Assembly (NCBI GenBank): GCA_016792565.1
Contig: JAEUMK010000098.1
Span: 1-64,000 of the forward strand
Source: Alphaproteobacteria bacterium
GTDB taxonomy: Bacteria > Pseudomonadota > Alphaproteobacteria > Micropepsales > Micropepsaceae
Reading direction: 5' to 3'
DNA: 64,000 nt
Shown piece after piece: positions 19,825 to 29,062 of the stretch; the first letter of the stretch is position 1; every line of letters starts with the position of its first letter. The notes under the pieces are model-generated. The model ran no database searches and was not told the DNA's origin. It saw only the letters and a list, made by a program, of their open reading frames with translations. A program made the translations under genes and the position numbers.

Positions 19825-20561
19825 ACGCGCCCAAACGCGCCATGGTCCTCGCCGCCGGGCTCGGCACGCGGATGCGGCCGCTGAGCCTTGCGACGCCCAA
19901 GCCGCTGATCGAGGTCGCGGGGCGTCCGCTGATCGACCACATGCTCGACCGCCTCGCCGCGGCCGGCGTCACCTTCGCGGTCGTCAACGTGCATCATCTG
20001 GCCGACAAGGTGATCGCGCATCTGAAGAAGCGCACCGACATGGAGATCGTGATCTCCGACGAGACGGCGAAACTGCTCGACACCGGCGGCGGCACGCTCG
20101 CCTCGCTGCACCACTTCAACGACGAGCCGTTCTACTCGGTCAACACCGACGCGCTGTTCGTCGATGCGCGCGGCGACGCGCTGGCGCGACTGGCGCGCTC
20201 GTGGGACGACAGCCGCATGGACGCGCTGATGCTGCTGGCGCTGACGGTGCGCTCGGTCGGCTATCACGGACGCGGCGACTTCACGATGGACGCCGCCGGG
20301 CGGCTGAAGCGGCGGCGGCCGGGCACCGTCGCGCCCTTCGTCTGGACGACGATCCAGATCGTCCATCCCCGGCTCTTCGCCGATCCGCCGCCGGTCCCCT
20401 TCTCGACCAATGTCGTGTGGGACCGGGCGATCGCGGCGGAACGGCTTTACGGCCAGCGGCTGGACGGCGACTGGCTGGAGATCAACACGCCCGAGGCGAT
20501 CGACGAGGCCGAAGCCTGGCTCGCCCATGAAGGCCTGTGGCGGCGGAGCGCGGCGCGGTGA
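19821..20561 (+). CDS. murU: N-acetylmuramate alpha-1-phosphate uridylyltransferase MurU
   Basis: A 246-residue nucleotidyltransferase that makes UDP-MurNAc from MurNAc-1-phosphate and UTP, the step after AmgK in muropeptide recycling. The N-terminal signature LAAGLGTRMRPLS and downstream PKPLIEVAGRPLIDH bind nucleotide and sugar phosphate. SVNTDALF carries the metal-binding aspartate. It overlaps amgK by four bases (ATGA), and its stop overlaps the addB start. Confidence 0.94.
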   Translation: MNAPKRAMVLAAGLGTRMRPLSLATPKPLIEVAGRPLIDHMLDRLAAAGVTFAVVNVHHLADKVIAHLKKRTDMEIVISDETAKLLDTGGGTLASLHHFNDEPFYSVNTDALFVDARGDALARLARSWDDSRMDALMLLALTVRSVGYHGRGDFTMDAAGRLKRRRPGTVAPFVWTTIQIVHPRLFADPPPVPFSTNVVWDRAIAAERLYGQRLDGDWLEINTPEAIDEAEAWLAHEGLWRRSAAR

Positions 20562-23521
20562 GCGGCGGCCCGCACGGGCTGTTCACCATCGCGCCCGGAC
20601 GGGCGTTTCTCGGCGATCTGGCGGCGGGCCTGGTGCACCGCTTCGGCGCGCCGGGCGATCCGCTGGCGCTGGCCGGCGTGACCGTCTTCCTGCCCACCCG
20701 CCGCGCCGCGCGCACGCTCGCCGAGAAGCTGACCGAGGCTTCGGGGCTCGACGCCATCGTGCTGCCGCGCATCGTGACGCTGGGCGATGTCGACGAGGAC
20801 GAGGGGCTGATCGACCCGCAAGCCGATCTCGGCGCCCTGCCGCCCGAGGTGCCGCGCCTGCAGCGCGAGCTGATCCTCGCCGAGCGCGTGGCGGCGTTCC
20901 GCAAGGACGCGGGATCGGCCGGCGGCTTCGCCGTGTCGCTGGCCCTTGCCCGGGCGCTGGCGCGGCTGATCGACGAGGCGGCGAACGAGGACGCCGACCT
21001 CTCCGCCATCGCCGGGCTGGCGCCCGCCGATCTGGCGCAGCACTGGGAGAAGACGGTCGCCTTTCTCGGCCTCGTCACCGCCGAGTGGCCAAAGATCCTC
21101 AAAGAAAGCGGCCGCATGGACCCGGCCGAACGGCGCAGCCGCCTGATCCGCGCCTATGCCGCGCGGCTGGAGCGCGAGCGGCCCGCCGCGCCCTTCATCG
21201 TCGCGGGCTCGTCGGGGAGCATCAACGCGAGCGGCGATCTGATGCGGGTCATCGCCGGACTGCCGGCCGGCGCGGTGGTGCTGGACGGGCTCGATACCAG
21301 GCTCGACGCGGCGAGCTGGGAGGCGCTGCCCGCCAGCCATCCGCAATTCGCGCTGAAGCAGCTGCTGATCCGGCTCGGCGCCGACCGAGCCCAGGCCGGG
21401 CCGTGGACGGGGAGCGAGACGCCGCCGCCGCGCGCCGCCTTCCTGTCGGAGGCGATGCGCCCGCCGGAGACCGCCGACCGCTGGTCGGAGCGGACGAGCA
21501 TCGCGGCGCTGGCGGCCGGCGTCGAGGGGCTGACGCTGATCGAGGCGGCGAACGAGCGCGAGGAGGCGCTGGCGGTCGCGGTCGCCATTCGCGGCGCGCT
21601 GACCGGCAGGGACAAGACCGTCGCGCTGGTGACGCCCGACCGGATGCTGGCGCGGCGGGTGGCGGCCGAACTGCGCCGCTGGGACATCGAGGCCGACGAT
21701 TCGGCGGGCCTGCCGCTCGCCAAGACGGCGGCGGGGGCCTTGCTTGGCCTGTCGCTGGCGGCGGCGGCGAGCGGCGGCGCGCCGGTCGATTTGCTGTCGC
21801 TGCTGAAGCATCCGGGCGTGCTGCTGGGCCGCAGCCGCGCCGCCGTGCTGGGCGAGGCGCGGCGGCTGGAGCGGCGCGTGCTGCGGCCGGGACGGATCGC
21901 GGGCGGCTTCGCGGCGGCGCGCGCCAGGATGGGCGAGATCGACTCTTCGGGCGCGCCGGTGCTGAAGCTCGATCCGGCCGAACGGTCGGCCTTGTCGGCG
22001 CTGCTCGCCGATGCCGAGGATGGGCTCGCGCCGCTGGCGGCGCTGGCGGCGGGCACGCATACGCTGGACCGCCTGGTCGCCGCCCATGTCGCGGCGCTGG
22101 AGGCGCTCTGCCGCAGCGGCGAGAGCGGTCGCGCCGCGCTGTGGTCGGGGGCGGACGGCGAAGCGGCGTTCCAGCTGATGCGGGAACTTGGCGAGGCGGC
22201 GTCCGGGGCGGGCGTCGCGCTCAGCCTCAGCGACTACGCCCTGGCGCTCGACGGCGCGGCGCGCGCCGTAGCGGTGCGCCCGCAAGGCCCGCGCCATGCC
22301 CGCGTCGCCATCTGGGGGCCGCTGGAGGCCCGCCTGCACAGCGCCGATCTGACGATCCTCGGCGGCCTCAACGAAGGCGTCTGGCCGGGCAACGCGGCGG
22401 ACGATCCCTGGCTCAGCCGTCCGATGCGCGCGCAGATCGGCCTGTCGGCGCCGGAATTGAAGATCGGCCTCGCGGCGCACGATTTCGCGACGCTGGCGGC
22501 GCAGCCGCGCGTGCTGCTGACGCGGGCCCGGCGCAAGGACGGCGCGCCCGCCAACCCGTCGCGCTTCCTGCTGCGCCTGACGGCGCTCGCCGAAGGCGCG
22601 GGACGCCGGATCGAGGAGGACGAGGCGCTGGCGCTGGCGCGGCGGCTCGACGCAACGGGGGCGCCGCGGCCGGCCCGCCGTCCGGCCCCCGCGCCGCCGC
22701 TTGAAGCGCGGCCGCGCCTGCTGAGCGTCACGCGGATCGAGACCTGGGTGCGCGATCCGTACGCGATCTATGCCGAATACGTGCTGAAGCTGAGGAAGCT
22801 GGAGGCGCTGGCCCAGAAGCTCGATGCGCGCGATCGCGGCAACATAATCCACATGGCGGTCGAATTGTTCGCGGCGCGCAGCGTGTGGCCGGGCGAGGCC
22901 TACGAGACGCTGGTCGCCTGCGGGCGGCAGGCGTTCGGCACGGCGCTGGAGGACGCCGACGTGCGGGCCTTCTGGTGGCCGCGTTTCCTGCGCGCCGCGC
23001 GCTGGCTGGCGACGCAGGAAGAGAGCTGGCGCGCCGACCGCGCGGCCAGCGTCGTTGAGCAGAAGCGCGAGCACCGTTTCGCCGATATCGGCTTCACCCT
23101 GACCGGCAAGCCCGACCGCATCGACCGCCTGAAGAGCGGCGGGATACGGGTGATCGACTACAAGACCGGCGGCATTCCCTCGACGCGGCAGATCGAGGCC
23201 TTCATGGCCCCGCAGCTGCCGCTGCTCGCCGCGATGGCGCGGGCGGGGGCGTTCGGGCCGGAGGTCGCGGCCGAACCGGTGGATCTCGTCTATGTGCAGC
23301 TCGGCGGCGGCAAGAAGGAGGGCGACACAAAGCGCCTGCCCGATCCCGCCGGCCTGACCGACGCGCTGGAAGCGCGGCTGACGCAGCAGGTGCGGCGCTA
23401 TGACGATCCGGCGACGCCCTATCCGCCGCGCGTCGCGGTGGAGAAGCAGCGCTACGCCGGGGACTACGACCACCTGTCGCGCTTCGACGAATGGGGCGAA
23501 GCGGCGGAGAACGGCGTATGA
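20558..23521 (+). CDS. addB: Double-strand break repair protein AddB, alphaproteobacterial type
   Basis: A 987-residue subunit of the AddAB helicase-nuclease that resects double-strand breaks and loads RecA. The C-terminal RecB-like nuclease is intact: GNIIHMAVELF, KREHRFADIG, TGKPDRIDRL and DYKTGG, then QLPLLAAM. The N-terminal helicase-like part has FLPTRRAARTL, but I see no canonical Walker A and none of the C-terminal cysteines that bind a 4Fe-4S cluster in Bacillus AddB. The start is taken as the GTG at 20558 that overlaps the murU stop, matching the rest of the operon; a GTG 21 bases upstream is possible. Confidence 0.95.
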   Translation: MSGGPHGLFTIAPGRAFLGDLAAGLVHRFGAPGDPLALAGVTVFLPTRRAARTLAEKLTEASGLDAIVLPRIVTLGDVDEDEGLIDPQADLGALPPEVPRLQRELILAERVAAFRKDAGSAGGFAVSLALARALARLIDEAANEDADLSAIAGLAPADLAQHWEKTVAFLGLVTAEWPKILKESGRMDPAERRSRLIRAYAARLERERPAAPFIVAGSSGSINASGDLMRVIAGLPAGAVVLDGLDTRLDAASWEALPASHPQFALKQLLIRLGADRAQAGPWTGSETPPPRAAFLSEAMRPPETADRWSERTSIAALAAGVEGLTLIEAANEREEALAVAVAIRGALTGRDKTVALVTPDRMLARRVAAELRRWDIEADDSAGLPLAKTAAGALLGLSLAAAASGGAPVDLLSLLKHPGVLLGRSRAAVLGEARRLERRVLRPGRIAGGFAAARARMGEIDSSGAPVLKLDPAERSALSALLADAEDGLAPLAALAAGTHTLDRLVAAHVAALEALCRSGESGRAALWSGADGEAAFQLMRELGEAASGAGVALSLSDYALALDGAARAVAVRPQGPRHARVAIWGPLEARLHSADLTILGGLNEGVWPGNAADDPWLSRPMRAQIGLSAPELKIGLAAHDFATLAAQPRVLLTRARRKDGAPANPSRFLLRLTALAEGAGRRIEEDEALALARRLDATGAPRPARRPAPAPPLEARPRLLSVTRIETWVRDPYAIYAEYVLKLRKLEALAQKLDARDRGNIIHMAVELFAARSVWPGEAYETLVACGRQAFGTALEDADVRAFWWPRFLRAARWLATQEESWRADRAASVVEQKREHRFADIGFTLTGKPDRIDRLKSGGIRVIDYKTGGIPSTRQIEAFMAPQLPLLAAMARAGAFGPEVAAEPVDLVYVQLGGGKKEGDTKRLPDPAGLTDALEARLTQQVRRYDDPATPYPPRVAVEKQRYAGDYDHLSRFDEWGEAAENGV

Positions 23522-26500
23522 GCGACGCGGCGCTTATCGCTTCCGATCCCGCCGCCTCGGCCTGGGTGAGCGCCAACGCCGGATCGGGCAAGACCTATGT
23601 GCTGACCGCGCGGGTGATCCGCCTGCTGCTGGACGGCATCAAGCCCGGCCGTCTGCTGTGCCTGACCTATACCCGCGCGGCGGCGGCCGAAATGCGGGCG
23701 CGTGTGTTCGACACGCTGGGGCGCTGGGCGATGATGGAGGAGGCGGCGCTCGCCGCCGAGATCGCGGCGCTCGACGGAAAGCCGCCACCGCGCGAGCGGC
23801 TGGCGCGGGCGCGGCGGCTGTTCGCGACGGCGCTGGAGACGCCGGGCGGCTTGAAGATCCAGACCATCCACGCCTTCTGCGAGCGGCTCGTCGCGCGCTT
23901 TCCGGTCGAGGCCGCAGCGCCCGTGCCGTTCACGGTGCTGACCGAGGCCGAGACGGCGCGGATGAAGGCGGCGGCACGGATGGAGGCGCTGGAGACGCTG
24001 GGCGCCGAGGCGGCGGGAGCCCTGATGGAGACGCTGGCGCCCTGGCTCAACGCCGAGGGCTTCGCGGCGCTGTTCGAGGGCCGCAGCGCCGCGCTGATCG
24101 CCAGCCATGACGGCGACCCCTGGGCGGTGGCGGGCCTGCCGACCGGCCTGACGCCCGGCGATGTCATCGCGGAGGCGGGTTATGACGACCCGGGCATCGT
24201 CGCCTTCTTCCACCGGGCCTCGGAGATCCTGCTGACCGGCGGCGAGAACGACCAGACGGTCGGCCGGGCCCTCGCCGAGGGCGTCGCGGCGACCGACGGC
24301 GAAAGCCGCTTCGCCGCCTTCACCGGCGCCTTCCACACCAAGGCGGGGGCGCCGCGCGCCAAGATCGGCGTCAAGGCGCTGCGCGCCGCACATGGCAGCC
24401 TTTTCGATCAGATCGATGCCGAGAAGGATCGCGCAGTCGCGCTCGTGCAACGGCGCGCCTCGGCGGAGTCGGCGACCATGGCGCATGCTGTGGCGACGCT
24501 GGGGCGCGGCATCGCCGCCCTCTACGCCAGGGCCAAGCGGGCGCAGGGCAAGCTCGATTTCGACGATCTGATCGAGGCGGCGCTCTATCTGCTGCGCGAC
24601 AGCGAGGCGGCGGCCTGGGCGCTCTACAAGCTGGACGGAGGGCTCGATCACATCCTGATCGACGAGGCGCAGGACACCAGCCCCGCCCAATGGCGCGTCG
24701 TGGAGAAGCTGGCCGACGAGTTCTTTTCGGGCGGCGGCGCGCGCGATCCGGCCGCCGCGCCGCGCACGCTGTTCGCGGTGGGCGACGAGAAGCAGTCGAT
24801 CTATTCCTTCCAGGGCGCGGACCCGGCCGAGTTCGCCCGACTGCGTGCGCTCTTCGCCGAGCGCGCGGCCGGGGCCGGGGAGCGCTTCGAGACGCCGACG
24901 CTCAACACCTCGCGCCGCTCCGCCCCCGCCGTGCTGGCGCTGGTCGATGCCGTGTTCGCGGGCGACGAGGCGCTGCGCCGCGCGGTCTCCGAGATCGCCT
25001 GGGCGGACCATGTGGCGCATCGCGCGGAGGCGGCGGGGGCGGTCGATCTGTGGCCGCTGGCCGAAGCCGAGGACGGCGAGGCGGACGACGCCTGGACCCG
25101 ACCGGTCGATGCGGCGCCGCCCGACAATCCGGCGGCGCGGCTGGCAGGCAGGCTCGCCGAGACGATCGCCGGATGGATCGGGCGCGAGAGCGTCGAGGGC
25201 AAGGACGGACCGCGCCCCTTGCAGCCGGGCGACGTGCTGATCCTGGTGCGCAGCCGCGGGGCGATGCAGAAGGCGATCATCCGCAAGCTGAAGCAGGCCG
25301 GGGTGCCGGTGGCGGGCGCCGACAAGCTGGCGCTGCTCGATCATATCGCGGTCAAGGACCTCATCGCCTATGGCCGCGCCGCGCTGCTGCCGCAGGACGA
25401 TCTCAATCTCGCGGCGCTGCTGCGCAGTCCGTTCTTCGACCTATCGGAGGACGAATTGTTCCGCCTCGCCCATGGCCGTGCCGGGACGCTGTGGGCGCGG
25501 CTCGGCGAAGCGGCGGCGCCGGGCGAGGCGATCATCGATTCGGAGCGCGCCGCGGCCGTGCTGGAGCGACTGACCGCCGCGATCAATCGCCTGGGGCGCG
25601 ACTCGCCGTTCGACTTCTACGCACGGCTGCTGGCCGGCGGCGGGCGGCGGGCGATGCTGGCGCGGCTCGGCGAAGAGGCCGAGGACGTGATCGACGAGTT
25701 CCTGGCGGCGGCGGCCGCCTTCGAGGACAAGGGTACGCCATCGCTGGAGGGCTTTCTGCACGAGCTGGAAGCGACCGGCGGCGAGGTCAAGCGCGATCCG
25801 GACGCGGCGGGCGGCGCGGTACGCGTACTGACCGCGCATGGGGCGAAGGGACTTGAGGCGCCGGTCGTCATCCTGCCCGATACGATGTCGCTGCCGCACC
25901 ATTCGCACATGCCCGATCTGCTGCCGCTGGACGGCGCGCTGGTGTGGAAGCCGTCCGGCTCGCCGGAGGCCGAGGCCGCCAAGGCTGCGTGGTCGGCGGC
26001 CGAGCACGCCGAGCACAAGCGGCTGCTCTATGTCGCGCTGACGCGGCCGCGCGACCGGCTGATCGTCTGCGGCGTGAAGCCGGGCAAGGCGCCGCCGAAG
26101 GATCAGACGACCTGGTATCAGGCGGTCGAGGCAGGGTTCGGCCGGCTGGCGGGCGTCACCGCGATCGAGACGCCGTTCGGACCGGGACAACGCTTCGGCG
26201 CGCCGGGACCCGAGGCCGCCGCCGTCCCCCCTCCCCGGCAGGCCGGCATCCTGCCGTCCTGGATCGGGGCAGCCGCCCCGCGCGAGGAGCCGATCGGGCT
26301 GGTGCGCCCGTCGCGCCTGGCCCCGGACCTCGTCTTCGACGATGCGGCGGTCGCTGCCGGCGTGGCGCGCGGGCGGCTGATCCATCGCCTGCTGCAGGGC
26401 CTGCCCGACCTGGCGCCGGCCGAGCGCCCGGCAGCGGCGGCGCGGTTCCTCGCAGCCCGCGCCGGCGCGATGACGCAGGCCGAGCGCGAGGAGATCGCGG

Positions 26501-26877
26501 CGCGGCTCCTTGCCATTCTGGAAGACCTCCGCTTCGCCGCCGCCTTCGCCCCCGGCAGCCGGGCGGAAGCGGCGATCGCCGGGCGGGTGCGGGCGCTCGG
26601 CGAGGGCGGCTTCGTGTCCGGCCAGATCGACCGCCTGGCGGTGTCGGAGGACGGGGTCCTGATCGTCGACTACAAGACCAATCGCACGCCGCCGCAGAGC
26701 CCCGACGCCGTGCCGGAGCCGTACCTGAAGCAGATGGCGCTCTATCGCGCCGCGATGCAGGCGGCGTTCCCCGGCCGGAGCGTGCGCTGCGCCCTGCTAT
26801 GGACCGAGACGCCGCACCTGATGGATCTGCCCGATTCGCTGCTCGACGCCGCGCTCGCCCGCCTCGCCGCCGCTTAA
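23518..26877 (+). CDS. addA: Double-strand break repair helicase AddA, alphaproteobacterial type
   Basis: A 1119-residue UvrD/RecB-type helicase with a C-terminal nuclease, the motor subunit of AddAB. Walker A SANAGSGKT is at 18-26, followed by LCLTYTRAAAAEMRAR (motif Ia), ILIDEAQDTSPAQW (Walker B, about 380), GDEKQSIYSFQGADP (motif III), HGAKGLEAPVV (motif V) and LYVALTRPRDRLIV (motif VI). The nuclease motif DYKTN is near residue 1050. The ATG overlaps the addB stop (ATGA), ensuring balanced synthesis of the two subunits. Confidence 0.97.
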   Translation: MSDAALIASDPAASAWVSANAGSGKTYVLTARVIRLLLDGIKPGRLLCLTYTRAAAAEMRARVFDTLGRWAMMEEAALAAEIAALDGKPPPRERLARARRLFATALETPGGLKIQTIHAFCERLVARFPVEAAAPVPFTVLTEAETARMKAAARMEALETLGAEAAGALMETLAPWLNAEGFAALFEGRSAALIASHDGDPWAVAGLPTGLTPGDVIAEAGYDDPGIVAFFHRASEILLTGGENDQTVGRALAEGVAATDGESRFAAFTGAFHTKAGAPRAKIGVKALRAAHGSLFDQIDAEKDRAVALVQRRASAESATMAHAVATLGRGIAALYARAKRAQGKLDFDDLIEAALYLLRDSEAAAWALYKLDGGLDHILIDEAQDTSPAQWRVVEKLADEFFSGGGARDPAAAPRTLFAVGDEKQSIYSFQGADPAEFARLRALFAERAAGAGERFETPTLNTSRRSAPAVLALVDAVFAGDEALRRAVSEIAWADHVAHRAEAAGAVDLWPLAEAEDGEADDAWTRPVDAAPPDNPAARLAGRLAETIAGWIGRESVEGKDGPRPLQPGDVLILVRSRGAMQKAIIRKLKQAGVPVAGADKLALLDHIAVKDLIAYGRAALLPQDDLNLAALLRSPFFDLSEDELFRLAHGRAGTLWARLGEAAAPGEAIIDSERAAAVLERLTAAINRLGRDSPFDFYARLLAGGGRRAMLARLGEEAEDVIDEFLAAAAAFEDKGTPSLEGFLHELEATGGEVKRDPDAAGGAVRVLTAHGAKGLEAPVVILPDTMSLPHHSHMPDLLPLDGALVWKPSGSPEAEAAKAAWSAAEHAEHKRLLYVALTRPRDRLIVCGVKPGKAPPKDQTTWYQAVEAGFGRLAGVTAIETPFGPGQRFGAPGPEAAAVPPPRQAGILPSWIGAAAPREEPIGLVRPSRLAPDLVFDDAAVAAGVARGRLIHRLLQGLPDLAPAERPAAAARFLAARAGAMTQAEREEIAARLLAILEDLRFAAAFAPGSRAEAAIAGRVRALGEGGFVSGQIDRLAVSEDGVLIVDYKTNRTPPQSPDAVPEPYLKQMALYRAAMQAAFPGRSVRCALLWTETPHLMDLPDSLLDAALARLAAA

Positions 26878-26909
26878 CGGAGCCTGAAGCCGGGGCGAAA
26901 CGGTTCGCC

Positions 26910-26938
26910 TTGACGCCCCCCGGGGCGGTTCCTACCTT
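26910..26938 (+). promoter_or_regulatory. Candidate sigma70-like promoter of trxA
   Basis: TTGACG, a 17-base spacer and TACCTT lie between the addA stop and trxA. The -35 is good and the -10 weak, as is common in GC-rich alphaproteobacteria. The 114-base gap before trxA, after an operon of overlapping genes, fits a separate promoter. Confidence 0.4.
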
Positions 26939-26991
26939 CCCTGCACTACAGCTTATCCGGGCGCGGACGCGCCCTATCGGAGGACCCGCAC

Positions 26992-27321
26992 ATGGGCCTG
27001 ACAAAGATCACCGACCAGAGCTTTTCGGCCGACGTCCTGAAGTCGGACGAGCCGGTGCTGGTGGATTTCTGGGCCGAATGGTGCGGCCCCTGCCGCCAGA
27101 TCGCCCCGGCGCTCGAGGAAATCGCCAACGAGATGGGCGGCAAGGTGAAGATCGCCAAGCTGAACATCGACGAGAACCCGACGATCCCCGTGCAGTACGG
27201 CGTCAAGGGAATCCCGACGCTGATGATCTTCCACAAGGGCCAGGTCGCGGCGACCCGCGTCGGCGCGCTGCCCAAGAGCAAGATCAAGGAGTGGATCGAG
27301 TCGACCGTCGCGTCGTCCTGA
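26992..27321 (+). CDS. trxA: Thioredoxin
   Basis: A 109-residue cytosolic thioredoxin, reducing protein disulfides with electrons from thioredoxin reductase. Redox motif WCGPC has C31 and C34, preceded by VLVDFWAE; the cis-proline loop GIPTLMIF and the buried aspartate in LVDFWAEW are present. A GGAGG precedes the ATG. In the conserved backbone trxA follows addA and precedes folC; here about 9 kb of extra genes separate trxA from folC. A hairpin lies just downstream. Confidence 0.97.
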   Translation: MGLTKITDQSFSADVLKSDEPVLVDFWAEWCGPCRQIAPALEEIANEMGGKVKIAKLNIDENPTIPVQYGVKGIPTLMIFHKGQVAATRVGALPKSKIKEWIESTVASS

Positions 27322-27344
27322 TCCCGCTAACGGATTCGCTCAGA

Positions 27345-27370
27345 CGAAGGGCCCCGCACGGGGCCCTTCG
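27345..27370 (+). terminator. Hairpin terminator between convergent genes
   Basis: A perfect 11-base stem (CGAAGGGCCCC / GGGGCCCTTCG) with a GCAC loop lies 23 bases after the trxA stop and 30 bases beyond the end of the converging membrane-protein gene. There is no long T-run on either side, so termination strength is uncertain. It could serve both strands. Confidence 0.6.
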
Positions 27371-27399
27371 CTTGCGTGCGGCAGGCTCGAGCCGGCCGC

Positions 27400-27693
27400 T
27401 CAGTCCTCGCCGCGGCGGCGGCGCAGTTCGTCTTCCATCAGCTCGACGATGCGGTCCGAGCCGGCCCGGATGTCGAGCAGGGTGAAGATCAGCCCGGTGC
27501 CGACCACAGCCAGGATGGCGCCCACCACGAAGCCGCCGAGCGCCCCCTGCCAGGGCTGCGCCATCACGCCGCCGGCATGGATCTCGCCCAGCACGGCGGC
27601 GTTCCAGCCGAACCAGGTGGCATAGGCGATGATGCCGACGAAGAAGAACCACGCGAACGCCTCGAACGCGCCGACGATCAGATTGCGGATCAT
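27400..27693 (-). CDS. Small two-helix membrane protein
   Basis: A 97-residue protein with two hydrophobic segments (about 8-28 and 47-70) and a charged C-terminal tail (RIVELMEDELRRRRGED), probably cytoplasmic. No family recognised. The ATG at 27693 is preferred over a GTG 15 bases upstream because GGGAGA lies a suitable distance before it. It is the last gene of a minus-strand group with tldD and tldE, 42 bases after tldE. Confidence 0.75.
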   Translation of the reverse strand: MIRNLIVGAFEAFAWFFFVGIIAYATWFGWNAAVLGEIHAGGVMAQPWQGALGGFVVGAILAVVGTGLIFTLLDIRAGSDRIVELMEDELRRRRGED

Positions 27694-27735
27694 GTCTCGA
27701 TCTCCCACGGCGCGCCCCGCGCCCCGGCCGCGAGG

Positions 27736-29058
27736 TTACAGCGTGAAGCGCAGTCCCGCCAGAAGGGCCCCGGGCAGGCGGACGCTGTCGAGGATGCGGC
27801 CCTCATAGGTGCCGGGGTCAAGCCACAGCGCGCGCTCGGCGGTCAGCGCCTCGAGCTCGCTGCCCAGCATGCGGTAGATCGTGTCGTCGAAGCGCATGAC
27901 GCTCAAGGGGGCGACGATCTCGCCGTTCTCGACCCAGAAGGTCGCGAAGCGCGTCATCCCGGTCAGCCGGCCGCTGCTGCGGTCGGAGAAGTTAAGGTAC
28001 CAGAGATTGGAGACATAGACGCCGGTGCCCAGCGCCTTCAGCACGTCGGCCTCGGGCAGTTCGCCCGCCGCCATGTCGAGCGAGGCCGGCACCTCGCCGC
28101 GCGAGGCGCCGTTGGTCGGCGCGCCGTATTCCGACGCCGAGCGCGGCGAGACGAGGCAGTCGCGATAGACGCCGCGCTCGATCAGCGTGACGGCGTCGGG
28201 CTTCAGGAAGCCCTCGCGCTGGAAGGCCGGCGCAGCCCCCAGCGCCGTCGCCTCGCGGAGCGTCACCCGCTCGTTCAGCCGCGCCCCGCCCTCGACCATG
28301 CGCAGGAAGATCGTCGCCCGCGTGCGATGGGCGGCGAGCCCGAAGCCGCCCCAGGACAGCATCCCCAAGATCTCGTTGAGCGCGGCGGGCGTCAGATAGG
28401 CGCGATACTCGCCCGGCGGCACGGTCATCGGCGGCCTCGCCAGCGCGGCGACGCGCGCCGCGGCCGTTTCGGCGGTCGCGGCGAAGGCCGCGCGGTCCCA
28501 GTCGAACCCGGCATGGGCGGTCTTCACCGCCTTGTCGCCGCCGGCATAGAAGCTCCAGTCGGCGTTGAAGCTGTGCGCCTCGTCCCAGTTGGTCTGCCCG
28601 GCGGCGTTGGCGAACCCCGTCCAGACCGGCCCGCTGGCGAAAAAGCCCACAAGGTCGCGGCCACGGCCGGCCTCCAGCACGGCATCGACGATCTCGGCCG
28701 GTTCCGGCATGACGCCGCCCATCCGCCGTTCGGAATTGCGCGGCGTCTCGTTGATCAGCAGATAGGGGTCCTCGGGCGAGGCGGCGACGGCGGTGCGCAA
28801 TTCGTCCAGCGCCCGCGCAATGCGGCCCGAATCCTCTCCGGCCCGGCCGGTCAGCGAGATCATCTCCTCGGCCTGGCGCCTGCCGTCGATCAGCGTCAGC
28901 GCCAGGTCGATCTCATGGACATGGCCGCCCTGGCGCACCGCGCTGGTGTTGAATCGGATGAAGGTGGAATCCTCGGCGCGGTAGTTGGCGAGGAAGCGCT
29001 CGCCGCCCTTCAGGCCGGCCGCGATCTGCCTCGTCACGGATTCGAAATGATCGCGCAT
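27736..29058 (-). CDS. TldE/PmbA-like metallopeptidase partner
   Basis: A 440-residue protein of the TldD/PmbA (U62) family, in the non-catalytic TldE role because it lacks the HExxxH motif carried by its neighbour. The family fold is visible in PPGEYRAYLTPAALNEIL, GASRGEVPASLDMAAGE and VSNLWYLNFSDRSSGRLTGMTRFATFWVENGEI near the C-terminus. TldD-TldE heterodimers degrade unfolded peptides and mature peptides such as microcin B17. The start at 29058 places MRDHFESVTRQI first; the upstream frame is low-complexity. It begins 4 bases after the tldD stop. Confidence 0.88.
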   Translation of the reverse strand: MRDHFESVTRQIAAGLKGGERFLANYRAEDSTFIRFNTSAVRQGGHVHEIDLALTLIDGRRQAEEMISLTGRAGEDSGRIARALDELRTAVAASPEDPYLLINETPRNSERRMGGVMPEPAEIVDAVLEAGRGRDLVGFFASGPVWTGFANAAGQTNWDEAHSFNADWSFYAGGDKAVKTAHAGFDWDRAAFAATAETAAARVAALARPPMTVPPGEYRAYLTPAALNEILGMLSWGGFGLAAHRTRATIFLRMVEGGARLNERVTLREATALGAAPAFQREGFLKPDAVTLIERGVYRDCLVSPRSASEYGAPTNGASRGEVPASLDMAAGELPEADVLKALGTGVYVSNLWYLNFSDRSSGRLTGMTRFATFWVENGEIVAPLSVMRFDDTIYRMLGSELEALTAERALWLDPGTYEGRILDSVRLPGALLAGLRFTL

Positions 29059-29062
29059 GGGC

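Noticed and set aside
20447-23473. A very long open frame (about 1000 codons) antisense to addB
   Set aside because: It is arginine/alanine/glutamine-rich low-complexity sequence with no motif, produced by high GC at third codon positions of addB, whose own frame has clear nuclease motifs.
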